A stretch of DNA of 64,000 nucleotides, taken from NCBI GenBank assembly GCA_018350325.1, contig JAEVLN010000002.1, positions 4,571,456 to 4,635,455 on the forward strand. Reading direction: 5' to 3'. Below the pieces are notes generated by a model, which ran no database searches, had not been told where the DNA came from, and was given only the letters and a program-made list of their open reading frames with translations. This document shows positions 47,725 through 57,091 of the stretch, one piece after another. Within the stretch, counting starts at the first letter, position 1; every line of letters begins with the position of its first letter. Both the position numbers and the translations under genes were made by a program. The DNA comes from Globodera rostochiensis (lineage: Eukaryota > Nematoda > Chromadorea > Rhabditida > Heteroderidae).

Positions 47725-49308
47725 CTGCACAAGAGCCTTCTTTATCATCTAAAAAAATATTCGTTATCTTTTTATCAAATTAGAAAATTGCTTATTACTC
47801 CTTTTTTTGTAATTGAAATATTTCCTTTAAATTATGTTATATTCAATGGTCGCAAGTGAGAATCGGTTGGATAACGTATTCGATGCCATTTTTAATATGT
47901 AAAATAAACCGACAAAACAAATTGTGTTATATCATAAACGAAGAATTTATCCAAAAGAATTAAAAACTGATGAAATAAATTTCGAAAAAAGTGAGAAAAT
48001 TCATAATAAAAATATCAAAAATATACAAATAACAACAAATCTGAAAATAATAGTTGTAATTTAAAATATTAAAAAAGTGAAATAAACTCTGCGATTTTAT
48101 AAACTAGATTCTAGTTAAAGCAAGAATTAAAATATGCTGACTTATGAAAACCAGAAGAAAAAATCTCAATGAAGTGGGCCATAATTCTGTGCATATTAAC
48201 GCCAGAGGTGCGAGTAAATAAATGAATATGGATTTATATATTAAGCCAATTAAAACCTTTCTCATAAAGATATGAACTTTGCTAAATTTTACAAAGCACT
48301 TTCCAATATTCGCAGATCTTAATTGTTAAAAGAATTAACTAAAACTTTGCTAAATAAATAAAATTAAGGATTTGTTATTTTTAAATAAAGTTCTTAATAA
48401 AATCGAATTACCTAAATAAGAATAATTAATTGTTATATTTAAGTTAAGAGCTAATTAAAATATTTATGAATAAGTCTTACGAAGTAATTCCCAAATAAAA
48501 TGTTCAACGCCATAATCAACGCTGTAAATGGCCTGGAATTCCGACCCACATTGCGGGCAAATTAGAAAACTCAACTGAATTTCGCTAATGCTTATTTTTA
48601 ACTTACATATTTTAATTTAAAAACATTTGATATTTAATTAAAAATGGGCATAACATACAAAAAAAAATTAAATTAACTTGACTAAAACGTTGCTCTGATT
48701 CTAAAATTAAGATTCAAAAATATTTATAATTTAAATAAATGCAGATGTCAAAAACCAACCAATATTTAAATGGGTTGATGACCGCCATCATATCAAATCA
48801 AGCATTCATAAATCATAAAATATAAAATTATTTTAAATTTGAAGCGATACTTGATTTTTAATGATTAAATCAATCCTGTTATATTTAAAGAACTATTATA
48901 ATAAATGTTTAAGCCATTTCGACGCAATGAAAAACAGAGATGAGAGATAGCCGGCTGCAAAGACTATAGCATTTTTTATTTATGTCAATACCTAATTATC
49001 TAAGAATTTGAATAAATTAATTATACAATTACTTTCACAAAGGAAGCGATTGCAAACCTAAGCACATTGTTAAAGTTATAATTATGCAATAATTTAAAAA
49101 ATAAAAGACCTAAAAATGTAAAAACTAAAATAAATTAAGAGTAAAAAGATTCCTAATTAAGAATAAAGTTTATAAAATTTAACATAATTTAAAGAGGAAA
49201 ATAAAGATAGAATAAAAGAACAAAAGAAATATAGAGAAATAATTATCATGGACACCGTTAACAAAGCAATAAAATGAAACAATTTAAAATATTAACACAG
49301 CAAATATT
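47725..49308. other. AT-rich, A-biased
   Basis: A GC-richer patch at 48525-48580 has a possible exon, with boundaries not clear. Otherwise low-complexity, intron-like. Confidence 0.4.
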
Positions 49309-49487
49309 TTCTGCCCTAATTATTATTTATTATATTAAAAGCATGGCATTTTAATATATCAGAGCATTTTGCTGCAATAACGGTCAATTAAATCATTTGT
49401 TTTCGACATCGCCATTGGGTGTCCGTTAGACCCTTTGAGCTGATGAATAATATTATTTCTTAAACATAAAAACTACTGATGCAAACC
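49309..49487 (-). repeat. paralogous segment, copy 2 (partner at 45594)
   Basis: See 45594-45722. Here an additional GC-richer stretch of about 85 bp (49381-49465) separates the two shared words. Confidence 0.6.
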
Positions 49488-49709
49488 TTGACTTTGCTTG
49501 TCAATAATGTGCAGAGAAGCGATTCGATACAAATTGAGGCGCCAGTAAAGCATGTCGGGGAGCAATAAGTTCAATATAATAATTGTTTCATATTCATCCA
49601 TTCGCAGACGGCAATGGGCGTTGCGCTCGATTGTGATGAATGTCGTCCGAGCTGCACAAAAAGGAAATTTATTTAACATTGAGACGCGCCCATTATTATA
49701 ATATGACAA
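49473..49709 (-). CDS. exon-like open frame, unknown product
   Basis: 78 codons, of which the part after a possible acceptor 'cctttttgtgcag' (- strand) looks coding: RTTFITIERNAHCRLRMDEY, then NLLLPDMLYWRLNLYRIASL. It may end at a donor GTTTGCATC just before the stop. The sequence is unlike its A-rich surroundings. The 'NAHCRLRMDEY' part resembles the frame at 45859-46062. No family is recognised. Confidence 0.4.
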   Translation of the reverse strand: MSYYNNGRVSMLNKFPFCAARTTFITIERNAHCRLRMDEYETIIILNLLLPDMLYWRLNLYRIASLHIIDKQSQGLHQ

Positions 49710-49841
49710 TTTAAATACTAAACAAAAATATTTGTTATAAATAATTAGTGTAAATTTGTCAGCAAATCATTAAAAAGCCAATTGAAAACAAATAGAGACA
49801 AACAATTTACAATTTTGTTAACTTACAAAAGGTGTATACCA

Positions 49842-50030
49842 GGGATGGGCGCCGACGACCTCAGAAAATTTCGGAACTCGGAAGTCGGAATTCCGGGGCC
49901 TAAAAATTTTTCGGAAGTCGGAACTCGGAATTCCGGGCCTTAAAAAATTTTCGGAAGTCGGAAGTCGGAATTCCGAGCTCAAAAATGTAGGTACTCGGAA
50001 TTCGGAAGTCGGAACTCGGAAGTTTTAAAC
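49842..50030 (-). mobile_element. terminus of the hAT element
   Basis: 'CAGGGATGGGCG' at 49842 is followed by many 'CGGAAGTCGGAACTCGGAAT'-type words to about 50022. This is a subterminal repeat array of the same style as the MITEs. It lies 3' of the hAT transposase gene. The other end of the element and a matching duplication (candidate GTGTATAC next to this end) were not found. Confidence 0.75.
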
Positions 50031-50099
50031 AATTTTCTAAAATATGTTGTCTGAGTTGGGTAAATCAATACGAATTAAAACACTTAATAGATCAAACAT

Positions 50100-51190
50100 T
50101 TAATAATCAAAATCAACAATTGGCAAATTCGATTGCAAAAAAATATGTTTTCGAACATTGTCTCCTTTAATCCTATTTCGAAGATCCGTACAAATTTGTC
50201 CCGCTCGTGAAAACAATCTTTCACTCTCCACTGATCCACAAGGAGCGCTCATAAATTTGCGCGCGACACCACAGAGAAGAGGCCATTTTCCTTGGGCTTC
50301 CTTCGTTTTCCAATAAAGGAATGGGTCCGTGCTGAATGGCTGAGGCTGCTCGGCAAGGTACTCGGCGACTTGAACAATTGACTGTGTGCGTGGGTCCAAA
50401 TTTGGTGATGTAGTCCGGTTCAAATCCAGATTGGGCTGTATGAACGTCATGTCTTCATCTTAATTTAAAAATAAATTGTAAATTCATGGTTCCATCACTT
50501 TGTTGGGCCTCCATAAGTGCAAAAATTCCCCCCAAATGAACGGGAGACTCTTGCGGTTCAGCATTTTCTGAACTTTCCGTGATTGGCGTGACCATTTCTG
50601 CTGCAGCTTGTTCAAGAATTTTGCGATGGCTGTCCGTCAAATACGCTTCGAAAAATTTCATTTTATATCGAGGATCGATCATTGTTGCGATTCCGAGGCA
50701 TCTAATTTAATAATTTAACAAGATTAAAAAGGAGAATTAACTTGTTCCGGCTTAAACCGGGCAAGTCCGAATTCACGCAACGCCACTGCTCCCAACCAGA
50801 TTTGGCCATTCGTAACTTCAAACCGTTGCAAATTGCCTTTCTAAATTCGTTTAAACGGATGTTGGCATCAGTCAATGGATTTTCGAGATGGCGGATTATT
50901 GTGCTGACGATAGGAACACACGAAGAAATTGTGCAACGCCTGCTCTCAATTTCTTTCGTTGCCAGATAAATCTAAAAAACACATTAATTTACATATAAAC
51001 CACTCGCGCTTACTGGTTCCAAAACTTGAACAATTGCTTGCATTAAATCCCATTCACTTTCGCTGAATTTGGGCAGATTTTCCTCCTGACTCAAAATTGC
51101 CAATGCTCTGCGATTTTCCAACAGGCTTCTAAGCATTGTGAAGGTGCTGTTCCACCTTACTTCGACGTCCTTAATTTTAAACATTTTCAA
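50100..51190 (-). CDS. hAT transposase, 3' part (four exons visible)
   Basis: hAT transposases cut and paste DNA with terminal inverted repeats and make 8-bp duplications. Reading on the - strand: exon 51190-51014 has DVEVRWNSTFTMLRSLLENR, the 'D..TRWNSTY.ML' motif of hAT/ZBED proteins; exon 50971-50742 has LATKEIESRRCTISSCVPIV; exon 50701-50499 has TMIDPRYKMKFFEAYL ('LDPR.K'); exon 50458-50100 ends with WPLLCGVARKFMSAPCGSVE and SERLFSRAGQICTDLRNRI, the hAT C-terminal dimerisation domain. Introns are 40-42 bp (50972-51013, 50702-50741, 50459-50498), all GT-AG. All four exons are open. A further upstream exon may lie near 51210-51290. The BED finger and N-terminal catalytic part were not found, so the gene may be 5'-truncated. 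Confidence 0.9.
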
Positions 51191-51209
51191 ATCATTAATA
51201 AAAGGCCCA

Positions 51210-51772
51210 CTTTAATCAACATCCTTTGCGGCAGTTCCATCAATTTTTGGATCAAATTCGAACAATTCAAAAAATCTGTAATTTTCGAGGCAAGCCTAAA
51301 AATGCATTTTTTTTTTTACCAAAACGGATAACGTGCAGGTCTAAAAAGCATTTAGAAGTTGAAAATTCGAAATGTCTAACAAGTTCGAAACATTTTTTTT
51401 GGAATTCACTGTCGAAATCACTTAATGTCGAAATCAACTACTGTCGGAAACACCTGATGCGGATCTTTGGGGGTTGATTCGGGTCAAAGGAAAAGAGATT
51501 TTTAGGGCCATATGGGTCAACTCCAGCAGCAGAGAAAAATCCCTGTACTATCTCGCTTTTCCCTTTTATCTCTGACTTGTTCTCTTCCTTTGGCGTTCTA
51601 TCTCACCTTTTTTAATAATATTTTGACCATCCCGCACTTCGCGACGTCAAACTTTTGTTTGCGACGTCAGATTTGCTTCAAATTTTCAACATCCCTAGAA
51701 AACAAAATAATGCATCCATTAATACATCACTTTTTGGATTAATACATTTGTTCTCGAGTTATAGTCAAAAAT
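51210..51772. other. probable 5' remnant of the hAT element
   Basis: On the - strand, about 51290-51210 reads CLENYRFFELFEFDPKID in an open stretch that could be an upstream exon. 51300-51700 is GC-richer than the host but shows no BED finger. 'cttcgcgacgtcaaact' and 'gcgacgtcagattt' form a small direct repeat at 51639 and 51662. Confidence 0.4.
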
Positions 51773-51780
51773 GTTCAAAA

Positions 51781-52606
51781 GGCTACCGGTCCGAATCCCA
51801 CTCCAGCAAAAAGTGTCTCAAATCCCACTCAAGCCAAAAATGTCCCGAATCCCACCCCAGCCAAAAAAGGTCCGAATTCCACTCGTCCGAATCCCACCCA
51901 AGCCAAAAAAGGTCCGAATCCCACCAAATTAAAAAAAAACAAAATTTTATTTTACTTGGTGGCATAATTTATTTGGTATTAAGTTTGCGATCAAAGTAGA
52001 ATAGAATAACCACTAATTCGAATTTCAAATCACGGCTTGTGGAAGACGGACGCAGGACCCACTTCGACTAACTTTTTTGCAAAGCCAACTAAATCCAGCA
52101 TTTTTGATATCATTCGAAAGCTTATAATGAGGAAGAGCTATCAACAAGCAAAGGCTAAGCGATTGGAAACCCCCTAAAAAAGTTATGTCGCGAAGAATTT
52201 AAAAAAAATTCTATCTCTCTTTTGTAGTTTGTCAGAGCGCTTAGCCTTTGCTTGAAGATAGCTTCTACCCAATGAAGCTTTTGAATCGTTTCATTAATAT
52301 TTGCTTGGTTTGCTTTGAGAAAAATAATGTAGGAAAAAAGTTCGACTCAAATTTTTTGATCTTGCGGAAGGATGGCTAATAAGCTTAAGCGATGAAAACT
52401 CGCATCATTTTCATTTTTGTAAAGTAATGAGCATTTGGCGGGACTTTTTTGACTTGGTTGGATTCGGACGGGTGGGATTCGGACGAGTGGGATTCGGACT
52501 GTTTTTGGCTGGGGTGGGATTCGAGACACTTTTGGCTTGAGTGGGATTCGGACGGGTGGGATTCGGACGAGTGGGATTCGGACGAGTGGGATTCGGACCG
52601 GAAGCG
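51781..52606. mobile_element. hAT-type element with GATTCGGACGAGTGG arms
   Basis: 826 bp flanked by perfect duplications GTTCAAAA (51773-51780, 52607-52614). Both arms (51785-51935 and 52455-52600) are tandem arrays of 'GGTGGGATTCGGACGAG'-type words in inverted orientation. The outer 21 bases of the two ends match apart from two positions. The core has a second inverted pair ('caagcaaaggctaagcg' at 52145 and 'gcttagcctttgcttg' at 52240). Non-coding; the repetitive open frames in both arms are incidental. Confidence 0.93.
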
Positions 52607-52623
52607 GTTCAAAATTTTCAGAC

Positions 52624-52843
52624 CAAATTTTTTCAAAAATTCTCAAAACTCCACCGAATTTTGGTAGGGGTAAGAAGGGAGCACTAGAAGCTCCTCTACG
52701 AAATTTGGTAAGCGAAATATAAGCGTTAGCCTATGTTACAGGGTTTCGAAGATCAAAAGAAATTTCAATGGTGGGAGATATAGTGTCTGACCATGTGCTG
52801 TCTGCCGCATGGTTATTTTTTTGATTAGTGGTAAACAGGGATG
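52624..52843 (+). repeat. 220-bp dispersed repeat, copy 1
   Basis: Shares a long colinear stretch with 55743-55941, including 'gggtaagaagggagcactag' and 'gtctgaccatgtgctgtctg', with scattered differences. The second copy lies in the loop of the palindrome, inside the element at 55548. No coding function is recognised. Confidence 0.8.
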
Positions 52844-52850
52844 CTACTTT

Positions 52851-53103
52851 TAGGCAGGGTTGCCAACAAAAATTTTCCAAAATCAGTACATTGGAATCAA
52901 AATATCAGATTTTGGGAACATTGTGAAGTATAGCGGCTTTTTTGTTTCTGAACCAATTTCGACAAATGATATGTCGGTGGATAGATCTCGGTGAGACAAA
53001 CCGATCTAGACATGGGAGAAGTGATCCGACTTCTAGGAACCGAGTTACAGACCCGGGACTGAAGTGTCCTTTGACTGGGGACTCAGTTATCAGAAAATCA
53101 CTC
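52851..53103. other. transposon-like scraps
   Basis: 'CAGGGATGCTACTT' at 52849 and 'CAGGGTTGCCAAC' at 52856 look like hAT termini without partners. The - strand frame 52905-53105 is open but unsupported. Confidence 0.4.
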
Positions 53104-53613
53104 ATATAAGCTTTTAAAATTACAAATTTGTCGATAGAAAATAAAAATAGAGAATTTAAAGCCGTTTTTAAACCGGTTTAAATTTTTAAAAATTAAGGAA
53201 AAAATGACTTTTAAGAAAACCAAAGACCGATAGGGGGAAAAGTTAGACAGTAAGGTGGAAAATAGCAGCCAAAGAACCGCACACTCGACTACAGCGGCCA
53301 GTAGGTGGGGCGAGACTCCGGGCTCCGGAAGAAGTCCGCGCGCGCGCGCCCGCTCCGCGGGTCCCCGCGCGCTCGAAACCTGTGGCGCTCGTCAGACTCT
53401 TCCTCCGCCCTCCATCTCGCCCCACTACTTGTTCCGTCATCGCATGCTCGCTGTTGGCGGGCCGTTACACGGCCTTTCATTATTATACCCGGCTTTTGTT
53501 GCTTAAAAGTCGTTTTTCCTTAATTTAAAAAAATTTAAACCGGTTTAAAAACGGCTTTAAATTCTCTATTTTTATTTTCTATCGACAAATTTATAATTTT
53601 AAAAGCTTATATG
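53104..53613. mobile_element. inverted-repeat element with a GC-rich core
   Basis: AT-rich arms of about 115 bp (53104-53220 and 53500-53613) are nearly perfect inverted copies, from 'catataagcttttaaaatta' at the edge to 'ccgtttttaaaccggtttaa' inward. They enclose a 280-bp core of very high GC, including 'ccgcgcgcgcgcgcccgctc', a Z-DNA-prone run. The core is open in several frames on both strands but shows no recognised domain. No target duplication is obvious. Confidence 0.75.
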
Positions 53614-53766
53614 CAGGGCTCGCAGATGAAAATTTTCAAAAGCCTCATTTTGTAAGCAAAAAAACTTCATTTATGACCAAAAACCTCATTTTGCTTAAAT
53701 CATGGTTTTTTGCGTGCGATTTTTCCTAAATACTTTTTTTAGTAGAGAGGGGGGGGGGTCGGCGGT
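53614..53766. other. one-ended hAT-like remnant
   Basis: Begins 'CAGGGCTCGCAGATG', like the right end of the MITE at 40742, and carries three 'aacctcatttt' or 'agcctcatttt' words. No opposite end is found. It runs into a G-run and the split hairpin at 53761. Confidence 0.5.
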
Positions 53767-54324
53767 GCCGATAGTAGTGCTGCACGAGAAATTTTTGTTT
53801 TAATTTAGAAAGATGACCCAAAATTTCTCGATACTCGAGATCGAGCCCGAGCCCGATACTTTACCTCGAGACTCGAGCCCGAGCCCGATACTTTGCCTCG
53901 AGACTCGAGCCCGAGCCCGAGACCAAAAAAACCCGAGACTTTTCTCGAGTCGATACTCGATATCGAGACTTTTTTTCGTAAAATTTTTAATTACTTCAAA
54001 AATGTCATAATTTGCTAAGATACCGTCAATTTTAGACCAAATATAATGATTTTTATCTTGATTTTGACTAAAAATAATCGGTTTAAAAGTAAAGATGGTG
54101 TGCCCAGGAACGTATTTAGGATTTTGCTTTAGGGAGGGGTACCGGAAAAAGTCGATTTTTAGGCATGTATTTTAGGGTTTTATTGCATTTTTCCTAAGCA
54201 AGTTTTTCAGAAAATTTTTTTTTAGGGATGTTTTTTTCCCTTTTTATTGCGTTTTTTGATTAAGAAAATTTCCAAGATGCAATTTTTTTGAGAATTCTGC
54301 TTTACTTCTGGGGGGGGGGAAGTC

Positions 54325-54346
54325 GGCGGTGCCGATAGGCGCCGCC
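54325..54346. repeat. GC-rich 9-bp stem hairpin
   Basis: GGCGGTGCC-GATA-GGCGCCGCC, preceded by a run of 9 G and followed by 'gagaaaattttgaatctttt' and 'actcaatttgttaagagatt'. The same order with near-identical flanks occurs at 56043, and inverted at 43401. Confidence 0.85.
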
Positions 54347-54540
54347 GAGAAAATTTTGAATCTTTTTACTCAATTTGTTAAGAGATTTTAACCAAAAATT
54401 TTAAAAATGCGGTAATTTTTTAACCTTTTTTAGGTGTAGGAAGGAGGGATTGCAAAAAAAAAACCATATTAGTTTTTGATTTTTGACTATAAATCTGTAA
54501 AAAAGAGTAATTAAGTATTTAATTAAAAGAATAAAGCGTG

Positions 54541-54612
54541 GTTCCACTCGGGGATTGAACCTCTGCTAAGGAAAATAAGAAACAAGAATTTAACCACTAA
54601 GCCACAAGACAC
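54541..54612 (-). repeat. tRNA-like segment inside a hAT-type element
   Basis: On the - strand: A box 'TGGCTTAGTGGTTA' and B box 'GAGGTTCAATCCC' with tRNA-like spacing. T-arm pairing is poor and acceptor pairing absent, so it is a tRNA-derived module. Confidence 0.55.
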
Positions 54613-54868
54613 TTACGGAAACCGTTGTGCAAAAGATATTAATTATGCATTTTTAAATATTTAAGCTCAGAATTAGTGATGAATTTTCACCAAAAATGCC
54701 ATCTTTACCAGTGTAAAAAAGTCTCGAAAATTGAGACTAAATACGCGAGACTCGAGCCCGAGCCCGAGACCCAAAAAACTCGAGACTTTTCTCGAGTCGA
54801 TACTCGATATCGAGACTCTCGTGCAGCACTAGCCGATAGGCGCTTGAAAAATAGAAGCCCCGGGGCTA

Positions 54869-55465
54869 CTAATAGGAAAAATACGGTATGTTGGGGGGGG
54901 TGGGTTGAAAGGGGGTGAGGTTGTACCTGCCGTGATCGTGGAGGGGGGGGGGGGGGGTATTTAGTGTGATTGGGATGCACTCCCCGCACCCCAAACCGTT
55001 GTACCTGGCTTCTTTTTTGGCTCAATCATCAATTCAAACTTCATCTCCGCACCCCGAACCGTTGTACCTGGCCTCATTTTTTGCCCAATAGCAGTTCATG
55101 CACACCCCGAACCCCAAACCGTTGTACCTGGCCTCTTTTTTGGCTCAATCATCAGTACAAACTAGAGCCCGGTCGAGACGAGATCTCGTCTCGAAATCTC
55201 GAAAAATCTCGACGAGATTCTCGAGAAATCTCGTCTCGACATCTCGTCTCGAATAAAACTGAATTTTCGAGATTTTTCGAGATCCGAGATTTTTTCGAGA
55301 ATCTCGTCTCGAGTCTCGCTCGAAAGAAGCTCGAGATTCTCGATCTCGACTCCAAAATGTTTCATGAAAACAGTGCTTTTTTAAACAAAGATTGCCAATT
55401 TTTGTAAAAAATTCCCCCGGCGGCGCCTGTCGGCACCGCCGGACATACTCCCTTTTGGCTGCAAA
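54869..55465. repeat. left arm of a 0.6-kb palindrome
   Basis: An apparently identical (apart from G-run lengths) inverted copy of 56103-56696, with a 637-bp loop. Both arms encode the same spurious 145-codon frame, which shows how exact the copy is. From outside in, the arm contains a G-run, three units of a ~62-bp minisatellite (words 'ccgaaccgttgtacctggcc'), the end of a hAT-type element (TAGAGCCCGG preceded by GTACAAAC), CTCGA-word arrays, and a GC hairpin (55419-55440). At the inner edge the sequence switches abruptly to minisatellite. Confidence 0.95.
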
Positions 55466-55547
55466 GCGGGGATGGCAGTTTGAACTGATGATTGAGCCAA
55501 AAAGAGGCCAGGTACAACGGTCTGGGTGCGGGGATGGCAGTTTGTAC
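55466..55547 (+). repeat. minisatellite units in the palindrome loop
   Basis: Two units of the ~62-bp repeat ('ggggatggcagtttg(a/t)ac' and 'tgatgattgagccaaaaaga' and 'ggccaggtacaacgg'). It is interrupted after GTTTGTAC by the hAT-type element at 55548. Confidence 0.85.
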
Positions 55548-55742
55548 TAGAGCCCGGACTTGAGCTTCGAGCGAGACTCGAGACGAGATTCTCGAAAAAA
55601 TCTCGGATCTCGAAAAATCTCGTGAAGCTCATTTTAGTCGAGACGAGATGTCGAGACGAGATTCTCGAAAAATCTCGGATCTCGAAAAATCTCGAGCCGG
55701 AACAGTCGAGACTCGAGATTTTTGATTAAAATATAATTTTTT

Positions 55743-55941
55743 TTCCAAAATTCTCAGAAACTCCACCAAATTTTGTACGGGTAAGAAGGGAGCACTAGAA
55801 GCATGTCTGCAAAATTTGGTCACGAAATATAAGTGTTAGCCTGTGTTCCAAGGTTTTGAAAATCAAAAGAAAATTCAATGGTGAGGGTCTTAGTGTCTGA
55901 CCATGTGCTGTCTGCCGCGCTGGGCTTGACCTATTAGTGGG
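55743..55941 (+). repeat. 220-bp dispersed repeat, copy 2
   Basis: Partner of 52624-52843, about 85-90% alike by eye, same orientation, here within the hAT-type element. Confidence 0.8.
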
Positions 55942-56042
55942 GTATGAAAGAGCCAGCGAGAAAATTGTTAGAATTTTTTATGAAATTTTTCAAAAATAGT
56001 TTTTGAGAATTTTTATTCACTTTTGGGAGTGAGAGGAGGTTC

Positions 56043-56064
56043 GGCGGTGCCGATAGGCGTCGCC
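56043..56064. repeat. GC hairpin, one mismatch
   Basis: GGCGGTGCC-GATA-GGCGTCGCC followed by 'gagaacattttgaattttta' and 'actcaatttgttaagagatt', a close relative of 54325-54346. Confidence 0.8.
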
Positions 56065-56102
56065 GAGAACATTTTGAATTTTTAACTCAATTTGTTAAGA
56101 GA

Positions 56103-56696
56103 TTTGCAGCCAAAAGGGAGTATGTCCGGCGGTGCCGACAGGCGCCGCCGGGGGAATTTTTTACAAAAATTGGCAATCTTTGTTTAAAAAAGCACTGTTT
56201 TCATGAAACATTTTGGAGTCGAGATCGAGAATCTCGAGCTTCTTTCGAGCGAGACTCGAGACGAGATTCTCGAAAAAATCTCGGATCTCGAAAAATCTCG
56301 AAAATTCAGTTTTATTCGAGACGAGATGTCGAGACGAGATTTCTCGAGAATCTCGTCGAGATTTTTCGAGATTTCGAGACGAGATCTCGTCTCGACCGGG
56401 CTCTAGTTTGTACTGATGATTGAGCCAAAAAAGAGGCCAGGTACAACGGTTTGGGGTTCGGGGTGTGCATGAACTGCTATTGGGCAAAAAATGAGGCCAG
56501 GTACAACGGTTCGGGGTGCGGAGATGAAGTTTGAATTGATGATTGAGCCAAAAAAGAAGCCAGGTACAACGGTTTGGGGTGCGGGGAGTGCATCCCAATC
56601 ACACTAAATACCCCCCCCCCCTCCACGATCACGGCAGGTACAACCTCACCCCCTTTCAACCCCCCCCCCCCCAACATACCGTATTTTTCCTATTAG
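56103..56696. repeat. right arm of the palindrome
   Basis: Inverted copy of 54869-55465. It includes the inner half of the hAT-type element at 55548, its 3' duplication, three or more minisatellite units and a C-run. The hAT element is complete only on this side, so this arm is probably the original and the left arm the copy. Confidence 0.95.
56128..56149. repeat. GC hairpin, second in the same element
   Basis: GGCGGTGCC-GACA-GGCGCCGCC, preceded by 'agggagtatgtcc' and followed by 'gggggaattttttacaaaaa'. That differs from the flank at 56043 but resembles 42330 and 47003. The palindrome gives an inverted copy at 55419-55440. Confidence 0.85.
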
Positions 56697-57091
56697 GTGT
56701 CCTTTTTTCGGTAAATTGTTTCGATTTTTTTTGTAAAAAAAAAAATGAAAATTTTAAAATTTCTGAATTTCCACCAAAAATATTTTCAAAAAATTGGAAT
56801 TAGTGATTTTAATTCTTTAAAATACTCCCTCATCATTAAAAGACAAAATAAATTCATTTTAGATGAAATTTGGAATAAAAATTATTTAATTTTTATGAAT
56901 TTTTTTTGTGAAAAATTCATTTTTTTCGAAAATCGGCCTTAACTTTTTGGATTTTAACCTTTCGTAAAACTAAACACCAATAAATAGCGCTTTATTTGCT
57001 GCATTTTATCATATTAAACTTATGATATCTGAATTTTGAAAAAAGTTATGAATTTTCATAACATTCCCCAATGGCAAAAAATGATTTAAGC
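56697..57091. other. AT-rich, no clear feature
   Basis: The + strand open frame 56745-56942 is asparagine/lysine/phenylalanine-rich and not supported. No repeat is recognised. Confidence 0.45.

Larger units (their letters stand above)
53775..54831. mobile_element. hAT-type element with CTCGAG arms, inserted in a hairpin loop
   Basis: 1,057 bp with ends 'TAGTGCTGCACGAGA' and 'TCTCGTGCAGCACTA' and perfect duplications GCCGATAG (53767-53774, 54832-54839). Arms are arrays of 'ACTCGAGCCCGAGCCCGA' and 'CTCGAGTCGATACTCGATAT' words (53820-53975 and 54725-54820). The interior has 'aaaaagtcgatttttagg' words, an intact GC hairpin (54325-54346) and a tRNA-like segment. The target is itself a copy of that GC hairpin, and the duplication spans its GATA loop. 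Non-coding. Confidence 0.95.
55548..56405. mobile_element. hAT-type element with TCTCGA arms, inserted in the minisatellite
   Basis: 858 bp with ends 'TAGAGCCCGG' and 'CCGGGCTCTA' and perfect duplications GTTTGTAC (55540-55547, 56406-56413). The minisatellite reads on across the gap. Arms are dense arrays of 'GAGACGAGATTCTCGAAAAA' and 'TCTCGGATCTCGAAAAATCT' words. The middle contains the 200-bp dispersed repeat copy (55743-55941) and two GC hairpins (56043, 56128). Non-coding. Confidence 0.93.

Noticed and set aside
50742..50969. 75-residue + strand open frame
   Set aside because: It is the reverse shadow of the second visible exon of the hAT transposase.
51655..51999. Serine/histidine-rich repetitive open frames here and at 52385-52667
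   Set aside because: They are readings of the GATTCGGACGAG arrays in several frames and on both strands of a hAT-type element, not a repeat protein.
53243..53523. Arg/Ala/Gly-rich open frames on both strands
   Set aside because: All frames are open because of the extreme GC of the core; no domain or start context distinguishes any of them.
54970..55407. 145-residue open frame repeated identically at 56161-56598
   Set aside because: It is a translation of the minisatellite and CTCGA arrays in the palindrome arms; the residue repeats mirror the DNA repeats and it crosses a transposon end.
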